Positions 25,888 through 33,738 of a stretch of 64,000 nucleotides of DNA are shown in pieces. Made by a program: the position numbers and the translations under genes. Under the pieces are notes generated by a model. The model saw only the letters and a program-made list of their open reading frames with translations, ran no database searches and was not told where the DNA came from. Numbering within the stretch: the first letter of the stretch is position 1; each line of letters begins with the position of its first letter. This DNA comes from SAR86 cluster bacterium AG-422-E19. GTDB taxonomy: Bacteria; Pseudomonadota; Gammaproteobacteria; Magnimaribacterales; AG-339-G14. The stretch lies in NCBI GenBank assembly GCA_003213595.1, contig QCMR01000002.1:1-64000 (forward strand), read 5' to 3'.

Positions 25888-26772
25888 CTAAGCAATGAAT
25901 TTGGTCGAGTCCGGTTCTTTAACAACTTTATTGCTAAGAGTTCCTACTTTTTCCAATTCAATTTTGATTTCATCGCCCTCTTGAAGCCAACTTGCTCTTC
26001 CTGCCATGACTTCAACGCCCAATACACCACCTGGAGTTCCAGTAGGTACAACGTCCCCTGGCATGAGCGTAAAGGCTGTAGATAAATGTTCAATTAAATC
26101 GTAACAGTTAAAAACGAGTTCCTTGGTATTGGAATTTTGTTTTTCTTCACCATTTAAGAAAAGTTTGATGTCCAAGTTATGTGGATCGCCAATTTCATCC
26201 ATGGTTACTAAACAAGGACCTAAAGGACAATGCGTATCAAAGCTTTTTCCCATGGTAAAAGTTGGGACAGCCAATTGCCAATCTCTAACACTGACGTCGT
26301 TGCAGATGGTGATACCTGCAATCACAGATGCCGCTTCATCTTTAGAAACATGTCGGCATTGCTTACCAATCACAAACGCCATTTCTGCTTCATAGTCCAA
26401 AGCTTCTGAAGCCCTTGGTAAATGGATAACTCCATTGTGACCGGTTACCGAAGAGGATTGTTTATTGAAAACCATGGGAATCTTAGGAGTTTCCATCCCA
26501 GATTCTTTTACGTGGTCAGCGTAATTGAGACCAATAGCCAGAATTTTTTGCGGATTTAAAATTGGCGACAATAAAGTAACCGAATCTACAGGTATTAAAT
26601 TTTCTGCCTTTTCAAGCAAGTCTGTCGCTTTATTCATGTTCACTTCCCCACCCTCAAGAAATGCTTTCATTTCATTCGGTAAAGAAGAATCGTTGGTAAA
26701 AGGACAAATGCTATCTTCGAGCAACGCCCCAATTGCTGGCATATCGCTATTGGAATAAGTTACTAGTTTCAT
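25888..26772 (-). CDS. Fumarylacetoacetate hydrolase family protein
   Basis: The 294-residue chain has the FAH C-terminal catalytic domain. Metal ligands are in ALDYEAEMAFVIG (the two Glu) and ICNDVSVRDWQ (Asp), together with ILAIGLNYADHVKESG, GKSFDTHCPLGPCLVT and the late TGTPGGVLG. Members hydrolyse fumarylpyruvate or acylpyruvates, decarboxylate oxaloacetate, or isomerise/hydrate products of aromatic ring cleavage. The upstream SDR (two bases away) and the divergent crotonase operon suggest a role in degradation of a small organic acid, but the substrate is unassigned. Confidence 0.9.
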   Translation of the reverse strand: MKLVTYSNSDMPAIGALLEDSICPFTNDSSLPNEMKAFLEGGEVNMNKATDLLEKAENLIPVDSVTLLSPILNPQKILAIGLNYADHVKESGMETPKIPMVFNKQSSSVTGHNGVIHLPRASEALDYEAEMAFVIGKQCRHVSKDEAASVIAGITICNDVSVRDWQLAVPTFTMGKSFDTHCPLGPCLVTMDEIGDPHNLDIKLFLNGEEKQNSNTKELVFNCYDLIEHLSTAFTLMPGDVVPTGTPGGVLGVEVMAGRASWLQEGDEIKIELEKVGTLSNKVVKEPDSTKFIA

Positions 26773-26774
26773 AA

Positions 26775-27542
26775 TTATTTCGGTTGCATCCTGATTCCAC
26801 CATCGAGACGAATCGTCTCACCATTGAGGAAAGGATTTTCAATTATTTGTGTTGCCAACATCGCAAATTCGTCGGGGTTACCCAAACGTTTTGGAAATTG
26901 CGTCATTTCAATAAGAGGATTTCTTACTGCATCGGGTGCCATAGCCATCAAAGGTGTGTCAAAAATTCCTGGAGCAATGGTGTTGTTCCTAATTCCCATT
27001 CTTGCTAAGTCTCTTGCTATAGGTAGAGTCATACCAACAACTCCACCTTTACTTGCACTATAAGCAGCTTGTCCAATTTGACCGTCAAAAGCAGCAACTG
27101 ATGCTGTGTTGATAATTACCCCGCATTCGTTATCTTGTTCCGGTTCATTCTTTCCCATGACTTCAGCGGCAAGTCTCAAGCAATTAAAAGTTCCGTTAAG
27201 ATTGATATCGATTACCAACTTAAAATAATCCAATGGATGAGGACCGTCTTTACCAACCGTTTTAGAAGCACTTCCTATTCCAGCACAATTAATCAGAATG
27301 TGAATGGCACCAAATTTTTCTACAGTTTTATCCATTGCAGCTTTGACATTTTCTTCCTCAATGACATTGGTAATGCAGTAATCTGCATCATCGCCCAATT
27401 CTGCAACCGCTGCTTTGGCGTTGTCTTCATTTAAATCCAACAACATTAATTTTGCGCCCTTTTCTTTTAAGGCCTTGGCAGTAGCCAAACCCAGTCCGGA
27501 TGCGCCACCGGTAATTACGGCAACTTTATCTTGTATATTCAT
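26775..27542 (-). CDS. SDR-family 3-hydroxyacyl-CoA dehydrogenase (HSD10-like)
   Basis: The 255-residue short-chain dehydrogenase has the cofactor motif TGGASGLG (residues 11-18), an acidic residue at LLDLNED that favours NAD, NCAG, the catalytic Ser in TASVAAFDG and Y-S-A-S-K. The insert GKDGPHPLDYFKLVIDINLNGTFN and the C-terminal FPKRLGNPDEFA and IRLDGGIRMQPK resemble type 2 3-hydroxyacyl-CoA dehydrogenase (HSD17B10), which oxidises short branched 3-hydroxyacyl-CoA. A clear GAGGAGAG site precedes the ATG. It is divergent from the crotonase gene at 27667 and leads the SDR-FAH-sixA unit. Confidence 0.9.
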   Translation of the reverse strand: MNIQDKVAVITGGASGLGLATAKALKEKGAKLMLLDLNEDNAKAAVAELGDDADYCITNVIEEENVKAAMDKTVEKFGAIHILINCAGIGSASKTVGKDGPHPLDYFKLVIDINLNGTFNCLRLAAEVMGKNEPEQDNECGVIINTASVAAFDGQIGQAAYSASKGGVVGMTLPIARDLARMGIRNNTIAPGIFDTPLMAMAPDAVRNPLIEMTQFPKRLGNPDEFAMLATQIIENPFLNGETIRLDGGIRMQPK

Positions 27543-27626
27543 AAACTCTCCTCAAAAAAGTGACTAGCATTATTGCAGTTTTAAAGAAAAAATAAAGTAA
27601 CCCATCTCCTATGGACTCAAGCGTTA

Positions 27627-27646
27627 ACCTTTATTAAGATTAAGGT
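27627..27646. promoter_or_regulatory. Possible operator between divergent acyl-CoA genes
   Basis: ACCTT (27627-27631) and AAGGT (27642-27646) form a short inverted repeat with a 10-base AT-rich spacer in the 124-base gap between the HSD10-like gene and the crotonase operon. It lies about 20 bases before the crotonase ATG. No regulator gene is adjacent; this is only a candidate. Confidence 0.25.
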
Positions 27647-27666
27647 CCACTTTTTAGGGAGAAAAT

Positions 27667-28458
27667 ATGAAAACCGATTATGAATTTTTAAAAACCGAAG
27701 TCGACGGTCACATCTTAACCGTCACCATAAATAGACCGGACAGAATGAATGCTTTGCATCCACCTGCGCACGCAGAATTTGATGAAGTTTGGAATGAATT
27801 TGATAAAGACGAAAATCTCTGGGTTGGCATTGTCACCGGTGAAGGCGATCGTGCTTTTTCGGCAGGAAACGATCTTAAGTTCCAAGCTGAAGCTGGTGGA
27901 AAAATGGATATTAATATGGCCTCTTCAGGTTTCGCTGGATTAACTTCTAGATTCAATTTAACCAAACCTCTGATTGCTGCAGTGAATGGTGTTTCCATGG
28001 GTGGTGGATTTGAAATTGCGCTTGCCTGTGATTTGATTGTGGCTTCCACCAATGCAAAATTTGCTTTGCCAGAACCTAAGGTTGGTCTTGCTGCACTTGC
28101 TGGCGGTATGCAAAGACTCCCAAGACAAATTGGAATGAAAAATGCTCTAGGTATGATGTTAACCGGCAGACACGTCTCTGCAGAGGAAGGCATGCGACTT
28201 GGTTTTGTTAACGAAGTGGTCGAGCCAGAAAATCTCATTTCAGCTGCAAAAGCTTGGGCGAAACAAATTGAAGAATGTTCTCCTATGTCTATCAGAGCAA
28301 CCAAACAAGTTGCTTATGAGAATTTCAATGAGCCGGACTTAGAAAAATCAATGAAAACGCATTACTCCGCGGTTAAAGAATTATTCGGTAGTGAAGACTT
28401 TATTGAAGGACCTGTGGCATTTGCTGAAAAAAGATTGCCAAATTGGAAAGGCAAATAA
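27667..28458 (+). CDS. Crotonase-fold enoyl-CoA hydratase/isomerase family protein
   Basis: The 263-residue protein has the crotonase core: RPDRMNALHPPAH, GDRAFSAGNDLKF (CoA/oxyanion loop), AAVNGVSMGGGFEIALACDL (second oxyanion loop) and FALPEPKVGLAAL with one acidic residue at the place of rat hydratase Glu144. At the place of the second catalytic Glu (Glu164 in rat) it has Met in GMMLTGRH. It may thus be an isomerase, racemase or other crotonase rather than a simple hydratase. GGGAG lies seven bases before the ATG. It opens a five-gene plus-strand operon (crotonase, SDR, crotonase, acyl-CoA synthetase, SDR). Confidence 0.9.
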   Translation: MKTDYEFLKTEVDGHILTVTINRPDRMNALHPPAHAEFDEVWNEFDKDENLWVGIVTGEGDRAFSAGNDLKFQAEAGGKMDINMASSGFAGLTSRFNLTKPLIAAVNGVSMGGGFEIALACDLIVASTNAKFALPEPKVGLAALAGGMQRLPRQIGMKNALGMMLTGRHVSAEEGMRLGFVNEVVEPENLISAAKAWAKQIEECSPMSIRATKQVAYENFNEPDLEKSMKTHYSAVKELFGSEDFIEGPVAFAEKRLPNWKGK

Positions 28459-28476
28459 TTTTAAGGAGAAAATACA

Positions 28477-29235
28477 ATGTTTGATTTAACCGGAAAGAAC
28501 GCCATCATTACTGGCTCCTCCAAAGGTATTGGAAAATCCATCGCCGCTGCGATGGCTCAACAAGGGGCCAATGTAGTCATCTCAAGTCGAAAAGCAGATG
28601 TTTGTGAAGCAACGGCCGAAGAAATTAACTCCATGGGTTTTCCAGGAAAAGCCATTGTCATCCCTTGCAATATCTCCGATAAAACTGCTTTGGAGATGCT
28701 GGTTGAAGAAACCAGATCGCAGTTGGGGCAAATAGATATTTTGGTTTGCAATGCAGCGAGTAATCCTTTTTTTGGTTCTATCAAAGACATCCCCGATGAT
28801 GCTTTTGAAAAAATCATGAATAACAATATCAAAGCAAATCACAATTTATGTCAGATGGTTATTCCTGAAATGATGGAACGCAAAGATGGAAGTATTATTA
28901 TTGTTTCTTCTATTGGAGGCTTAAATGCAAGTCCAGTCATAGGTGCTTACAATATTTCCAAAGCTGCAGATATCATGCTTGTGAAAAATTACGCTTTGGA
29001 ATTTGGTCAGTACAACATTCGTACCAACGCCATTGCTCCTGGACTTTTTCGAACGGATTTTGCAAAAGCACTTTGGGAAAATCCAGAAATTTTGAAACAA
29101 TCTACTGCAACTTGTCCTATGAAAAGAATAGGTGAACCGGATGAAATCGGAGGTGCGGCAGTATTTTTAGCTTCCCAAGCGGGAAGTTTTGTAAATGGAC
29201 ACACTTTAGTAATAGATGGAGGCACAGTAGTCTAA
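28477..29235 (+). CDS. SDR-family oxidoreductase
   Basis: The 252-residue enzyme is a classical SDR: cofactor motif TGSSKGIG, SSRKADV after the second strand (basic residue suggesting NADPH), NAAS, catalytic Ser in SSIGG, Y-N-I-S-K, and C-terminal GHTLVIDGG. LFRTDFAKALWENPE is seen in dehydrogenases acting on acyl-CoA-like or alicyclic substrates. AAGGAG precedes the ATG. Its stop overlaps the start of the next crotonase gene by one base, so the products are probably made together. Substrate unknown. Confidence 0.9.
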   Translation: MFDLTGKNAIITGSSKGIGKSIAAAMAQQGANVVISSRKADVCEATAEEINSMGFPGKAIVIPCNISDKTALEMLVEETRSQLGQIDILVCNAASNPFFGSIKDIPDDAFEKIMNNNIKANHNLCQMVIPEMMERKDGSIIIVSSIGGLNASPVIGAYNISKAADIMLVKNYALEFGQYNIRTNAIAPGLFRTDFAKALWENPEILKQSTATCPMKRIGEPDEIGGAAVFLASQAGSFVNGHTLVIDGGTVV

Positions 29236-30059
29236 TGAGTAATGAAGTAGTTTTATATGACAAAAAAGATTCGGGGGTGGCTTTAATTTCCCTCAATCGT
29301 CCGGATAGACTTAACGCAATCACCGGAGAATTGACTGCGAGACTGAAAGAAAAAATTGATGATGCTTGTAAAGACGATGATGTCAAAGTGATCGTGCTTA
29401 CTGGCTCGGGTAGAGGTTTTAGTGCTGGTGCTGATATGGATAGTCTCTCTGACATTTCAGCCAATAATAAAGAAGAAAATCCAGACCAACCTGAAGACAG
29501 AAACTATGAAACCAATGGTTTATCGGAATGGGAAGGCACTTACAGTTACTTTCCTTCTGTACCAAAGCCGATAATTGCGGCAATCAATGGTCCAGCTGCA
29601 GGTGTTGGTCTAATCATGTCTTTGTATTGTGACATGCGTGTTGCCTCTGAAGATGCCGTGTTCTCAACAGCTTTTTCTAAAAGAGGACTCATTGCTGAAT
29701 GGGGCGTGGGTTGGATACTGCCAAGAATCATTGGAATTGCCCACACCATGGATATCATGATGACCGCTAGAAAATTTGATGCCAAGGAAGCAGAACGTAT
29801 AGGTTTGGTTAATCGCTGTTTTCCTGCAGAAAGTTTTATGGAAGATGTTATGACTTATGCAGAAGATATCGCACAAAATGTTTCTCCTCGATCAGTACAG
29901 ATTATGAAACGTCAAATCTATACTGCCTTGGGTGAAGACATCAAAACCAATCTTAAATCATCCATGGATGAGATGGTAAAAAGTTTTGGTTCGGAAGATT
30001 TCAAGGAAGGTGTCAAACATTTCATTGAGAAGCGCCCCGCTAAATTTACAGGAAAGTAA
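29235..30059 (+). CDS. Crotonase-fold enoyl-CoA hydratase/isomerase family protein
   Basis: The 274-residue protein shows RPDRLNAITGELTARL, SGRGFSAGADMDSL and AAINGPAAGVGLIMSLYCDM, the two oxyanion loops of the crotonase fold. The active-site region differs from classical hydratase: FSTAFSKRGLIAEWGVGWILPR, with Glu in IAEWG and Asp in TMDIMMTAR. An insert of acidic residues (ANNKEENPDQPEDRN, about 77-91) precedes the second loop. This pattern is common in a broad bacterial crotonase subfamily of undetermined function. It overlaps the SDR stop by one base and precedes the acyl-CoA synthetase gene by two. Confidence 0.9.
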   Translation: MSNEVVLYDKKDSGVALISLNRPDRLNAITGELTARLKEKIDDACKDDDVKVIVLTGSGRGFSAGADMDSLSDISANNKEENPDQPEDRNYETNGLSEWEGTYSYFPSVPKPIIAAINGPAAGVGLIMSLYCDMRVASEDAVFSTAFSKRGLIAEWGVGWILPRIIGIAHTMDIMMTARKFDAKEAERIGLVNRCFPAESFMEDVMTYAEDIAQNVSPRSVQIMKRQIYTALGEDIKTNLKSSMDEMVKSFGSEDFKEGVKHFIEKRPAKFTGK

Positions 30060-30061
30060 TC

Positions 30062-31771
30062 ATGACAAATGCAATGGATTTTATTGATCCTGCTAATCGC
30101 CTTGCTGTTTTAGAACAAGTGACAGCTGAGGGTATGCTATCCCTTAAGAAAGAAACTGTTAGGGGTAATGAGTACCATGTTTTTGCTGAAGCTCCTAATA
30201 ACCTCAGAGAATTTTTTGAAATTGGTCTGTTGCATGGTGATTGGGAACATATCGTTTATGAGGAAGAGCGAATCACTTATCCAGAAACTTATGCAAGAGC
30301 CAATCAATTAGGTAATGTCTTGCAAAGTACTTTCGGTATTGAGAAAGGAGATAAGGTTTCATTTTCCATGCGTAACTATCCTGAGTGGATGTTTTGTTAC
30401 ATGGCAATTACTTCGATTGGCGCAATTGTTGTTCCGCTTAATTCCTGGTGGCAAGGCGATGAACTTGAATACGGAATTACCAACAGCGAATCAAAATTAT
30501 TCATTGGTGACGAAGAGCGTTTGGATCGTCTTGGCGATCGCTGTTCTGATGTAGCAAAAATATCGGTGCGTTCCAATAATCCAGATCACCAAGCATTTGA
30601 TTTTTATAAAGTGATTGAAGGCGCGAGCGATAAACTTGAAAATCCTGTAGAAATTTTACCTGACGAAGATGCTTCCATAATGTATACCTCAGGAAGCACA
30701 GGTTATCCTAAAGGGGTTGTTTTAACTCATCGGTCGATTATTTTTGCTCCCTATTATTGGATCACTCTAACAACTATGGGCAAGGCTGCACTTGGTGAGA
30801 CTGCCCCTGAAGCTTCTCAAGATCAAATGGCAACTCTTGTGAGCGTTCCCTTATTTCATGTAACCGGTTGTCATGCTATTTTCTTACTCTCTATTCCTGT
30901 CGGTAGGAAAACGGTTTTGATGTATAAATGGGATCCGGATGTAGCGCTGGATTTGATTGAACGTGAAAAAATATCTATTTTCACTGGGGTGCCAACCATG
31001 TCCTATGAAATGGTTGAAGCACAAAAGAAAAATCCCAGGGATATTTCTTCGCTTAAGGATTTAACCGGTGGAGGAGCTGCTAGACCACCTGAACAAGTCA
31101 AAGAGATGAAAGCTAATATGAAAGATACCAATCCTGGTATTGGCTATGGACTCACAGAAACGAATGCTTTAGCTGCGAACAATACCGGTGATGTGTATCT
31201 GCAAAAACCTGATAGTACTGGTTTTGCTGTTCCCAAGCTGATTGATTTAAAAATAGTCGATGATGATGGTAATGAATTGCCCAGCGGAGAAATTGGTGAA
31301 GTTTGTATTAGAGGTGCTTGTACTTTTCGTTGTTATTGGAAAAACCAAGAAGCTACAGATGAAGTTTTGGATTCAGAAGGATGGTTTCGTTCCGGCGATA
31401 TTGGTTTATTGGATGAGGATAATTTCCTTTATATCAAAGACCGAAAAAAAGATATCGTCATACGTGGTGGAGAAAATATTGCTTGCTTGGAGGTGGAAGC
31501 AGCAATCACTGAACACCCTGCTGTCTTAGAAGCTTCGGTATTCGGTGTACCTGATGAAAGACTTGGTGAAAAATTAGCAACAGTGGTTTCATATAGAGAT
31601 GATCAAAATATTGATGAAACTGAACTATCTTCTTTTTTAGCAGAAAAATTAGCTAAATTTAAAATTCCCGAATTCATGTGGTTTCAAACTGAGCAACTGC
31701 CTCGTATTGCCTCAGGGAAAATTGCAAAAAAACAAATGCGTGAAGAAGCTATTGTAAAACTAGGAGAATAA
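30062..31771 (+). CDS. Acyl-CoA synthetase (AMP-forming)
   Basis: The 569-residue adenylate-forming enzyme has the A3 P-loop YTSGSTGYPKGVVLTH (near 209-224), A5 motif GYGLTETNA, the hinge and A8 region IKDRKKDIVIRGGENI, and A10 with the adenylating lysine in PRIASGKIAKKQM. It activates a carboxylic acid to its CoA thioester with ATP. Its substrate should feed the crotonase and SDR enzymes of the same operon. Substrate class (fatty, aromatic or terpenoid acid) is not visible by eye. It lies two bases after the crotonase and two before the last SDR. Confidence 0.93.
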   Translation: MTNAMDFIDPANRLAVLEQVTAEGMLSLKKETVRGNEYHVFAEAPNNLREFFEIGLLHGDWEHIVYEEERITYPETYARANQLGNVLQSTFGIEKGDKVSFSMRNYPEWMFCYMAITSIGAIVVPLNSWWQGDELEYGITNSESKLFIGDEERLDRLGDRCSDVAKISVRSNNPDHQAFDFYKVIEGASDKLENPVEILPDEDASIMYTSGSTGYPKGVVLTHRSIIFAPYYWITLTTMGKAALGETAPEASQDQMATLVSVPLFHVTGCHAIFLLSIPVGRKTVLMYKWDPDVALDLIEREKISIFTGVPTMSYEMVEAQKKNPRDISSLKDLTGGGAARPPEQVKEMKANMKDTNPGIGYGLTETNALAANNTGDVYLQKPDSTGFAVPKLIDLKIVDDDGNELPSGEIGEVCIRGACTFRCYWKNQEATDEVLDSEGWFRSGDIGLLDEDNFLYIKDRKKDIVIRGGENIACLEVEAAITEHPAVLEASVFGVPDERLGEKLATVVSYRDDQNIDETELSSFLAEKLAKFKIPEFMWFQTEQLPRIASGKIAKKQMREEAIVKLGE

Positions 31772-31773
31772 TT

Positions 31774-32559
31774 TTGGATATTGTAGATAAAAGAGTTGTT
31801 GTCACCGGTGCTGCTAGTGGCATTGGTAAAGCTCTAGCCGTTGAATTTAAAAATGAAAAAGCCAAAGACGTTGTTCTGGCTGATTTGAATGAGGAAGTTG
31901 TAAAAGTTGCAGAAGAATTGGGATTTTCTGGTTTCGTTTTAAATGTTGGCAAGGAAGACGAAGTTAAAGATTTGATAAGTTTCGCAAATGAAAAAATGGG
32001 CGGCATTGATATTTTTTGTTCCAATGCGGGTATTGGAGGAGAAATTGGTTTATTGGATGTCTCAACCGAAGCTTGGCAGACTATTTGGGATGTTAATTTC
32101 ATGGCTCACACTCATGCAGCCAAACATTTGATCCCGCAAATGTTAGACCAAGGTTCGGGATATTTGGTCAATACTGCCTCTGCTGCTGGCTTACTAACGC
32201 AAATTGGCGCTGCACCCTATTCGGTTACAAAAGCAGCAGCAGTCAGTCTCGCAGAGTGGATAAAGATAACATATGGTGAAAAAGGCATTGGCGTTTCTTG
32301 TCTTTGTCCGCAAGCAGTAAAAACTGCAATGACTGCACAAGGTCCCGGAGTTGCTGGTGTTGATGGCATGATCGAAGCCGATGAATGCGCCAAAGATGTC
32401 ATCGATGCGATTCAAAAAGAACGTTTTCTTGTTACGCCGCATGAAGAAGTGCTCGAATACATTAAAAGGAAAACCACCGATTACGATCGATGGATTACCG
32501 GTATGCAAAGACTTCAAGATCGCTTTGAGGAATTTTACGAGGATTTTAAAGATCAGTAA
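31774..32559 (+). CDS. SDR-family oxidoreductase (TTG start)
   Basis: The 261-residue SDR starts at TTG 31774 with AGGAG seven bases upstream; no in-frame ATG lies before the cofactor loop, so TTG is well supported. Motifs are TGAASGIGKA, LADLNEE (Asp pointing to NAD), SNAGIGG, catalytic Ser in NTASAAGLL and Y-S-V-T-K. The C-terminal region LCPQAVKTAMTA and the long tail TDYDRWITGMQRLQDRFEEF differ from the other two SDRs of the region. It ends the five-gene operon and overlaps the convergent lipoprotein gene by 14 bases. Confidence 0.9.
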   Translation: MDIVDKRVVVTGAASGIGKALAVEFKNEKAKDVVLADLNEEVVKVAEELGFSGFVLNVGKEDEVKDLISFANEKMGGIDIFCSNAGIGGEIGLLDVSTEAWQTIWDVNFMAHTHAAKHLIPQMLDQGSGYLVNTASAAGLLTQIGAAPYSVTKAAAVSLAEWIKITYGEKGIGVSCLCPQAVKTAMTAQGPGVAGVDGMIEADECAKDVIDAIQKERFLVTPHEEVLEYIKRKTTDYDRWITGMQRLQDRFEEFYEDFKDQ

Positions 32560-32953
32560 GATCTTTGCAGTTTCTTGCCAAGAGATGATTCAAAGTTCCT
32601 GACTTGGAACTCTCGCCCCAGATTCTACACATTTGCAAACCATCCACTCTATTGAAAAACTCTATTTCTGTAACTTTGATGCGATCTAGGTAATCCATAC
32701 TAGGTAGCTTATATATCTCTAAAATACCGCCGATATAAGCTTCCTTGGCCCCAACATCAACAAAATAAGTTACCTCGTAATTTTCCAGATTCTCTGAAAA
32801 ATAATCCAGGGAAGAATCCCAAGCGGTTTTCTTAATCTGATAGTCGTTTGAACAAGCAAAGAACTGACATAAAATAATCACTAGGATTATTTTTTTTGAA
32901 AAAACTTTTTTATGTTTGAGATTGAACCCTTTCAAATATTTGGTACTGATCAT
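32546..32953 (-). CDS. Putative lipoprotein of unknown function
   Basis: I do not recognise this 135-residue protein. The N-terminus has basic residues, then the hydrophobic stretch KKIILVIILCQFFACSND, in which FFAC could be a lipobox with Cys34 as the lipidated residue. The rest is a small soluble domain with YFVDVGAKEAYIGGILEIYKLP and two further cysteines (MCRIWG and ARNC) that might pair in the periplasm. The reading start at 32953 overlaps the divergent membrane protein gene by 42 bases. A shorter start (TTG at residue 7) is possible. Convergent overlap with the SDR gene is 14 bases. Confidence 0.6.
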   Translation of the reverse strand: MISTKYLKGFNLKHKKVFSKKIILVIILCQFFACSNDYQIKKTAWDSSLDYFSENLENYEVTYFVDVGAKEAYIGGILEIYKLPSMDYLDRIKVTEIEFFNRVDGLQMCRIWGESSKSGTLNHLLARNCKDLTDL

Positions 32954-33631
32954 CTTTCGGTTTTGATCTTTATTTTATCTCTGTCTATCTTAATTCCCTA
33001 TTTTTTAAGAAATCAATCCGAAACTATCAAAACAAGATTTGGACAAGGTTTGGCAGTTTTATTGATAACCAATGAACTCTTAAAGCCATTTATTTACTCA
33101 AGCGTTTGGCCAGAAGATTTTCCATTTTTAAAAATGCTGCCAATGCACTTTTGTCATTTAGCAAGTTTCTCTGCAGCGATTTATATGTTGACACGAAAAA
33201 GAATATTTTTTGAAATTGCTTTTTTCTGGGGAATTGGCGGTGGTCTGATGGCAAATACCCAGCCGGATGTGAAATTTGACTTTCCGCATCTGCATTTTTT
33301 ACTTTTTTTCGTCAGTCATGGCTTGATGTGGTTAGGTATTGGGTTCATTTCCATAGGACTGAACAATCGCCCTACTCTTAAATCAATTACAGATGTTTTG
33401 AAAGTCACCTTCCCGGTCTTATTTTTGGTTTACTTAATCAACGTCATCATTAATTTCTTTGCCGAAGGAGAACCTGCAAATTACTGGTTTATGATGCAAC
33501 GTCCTGCTGGACAATCAATTGTTGATTTGATGCCGGATCCGCCCTTTCATTACATCTTCTTTATAATTCTAGGCGTTGCGATGTTCTACATAATTTACTC
33601 TCCCTTTTATCTGAGGGATAAACTTAAGTGA
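32912..33631 (+). CDS. TMEM164/YwaF-like (TIGR02206) integral membrane protein
   Basis: The 239-residue protein has about seven membrane helices and the signature of the TIGR02206/YwaF family, related to eukaryotic TMEM164: FGTDHLSVL near the N-terminus, LPMHFCHLASF in the third helix, FFWGIGGGLMANTQPD and FPHLHFLLFFVSHGLMWL. The conserved His and Cys residues are in place. TMEM164 acts as an acyltransferase in ether-lipid metabolism in animals, but the bacterial role is unknown. It starts 42 bases inside the divergent lipoprotein reading frame. Position beside acyl-CoA genes is suggestive only. Confidence 0.85.
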   Translation: MFEIEPFQIFGTDHLSVLIFILSLSILIPYFLRNQSETIKTRFGQGLAVLLITNELLKPFIYSSVWPEDFPFLKMLPMHFCHLASFSAAIYMLTRKRIFFEIAFFWGIGGGLMANTQPDVKFDFPHLHFLLFFVSHGLMWLGIGFISIGLNNRPTLKSITDVLKVTFPVLFLVYLINVIINFFAEGEPANYWFMMQRPAGQSIVDLMPDPPFHYIFFIILGVAMFYIIYSPFYLRDKLK

Positions 33632-33738
33632 TTATTTCCTCGTCTTTACTTAAATTTCTCTGAGATATCTCTCAACTGGAGATAGAAATTAAAGGCAGAA
33701 ACTGACAAAATAAACTTCTTTTTTTGGGGAGAACTGCA

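Noticed and set aside
27708-28304. Minus-strand frame of 198 residues inside the crotonase gene
   Set aside because: Antisense frame with no recognisable domain; the plus-strand crotonase motifs explain this region fully.
33724-33738. Longer start of the FATP-like synthetase at TTG 33724
   Set aside because: The extra codons contain the GGAG ribosome-binding site of the ATG at 33739.
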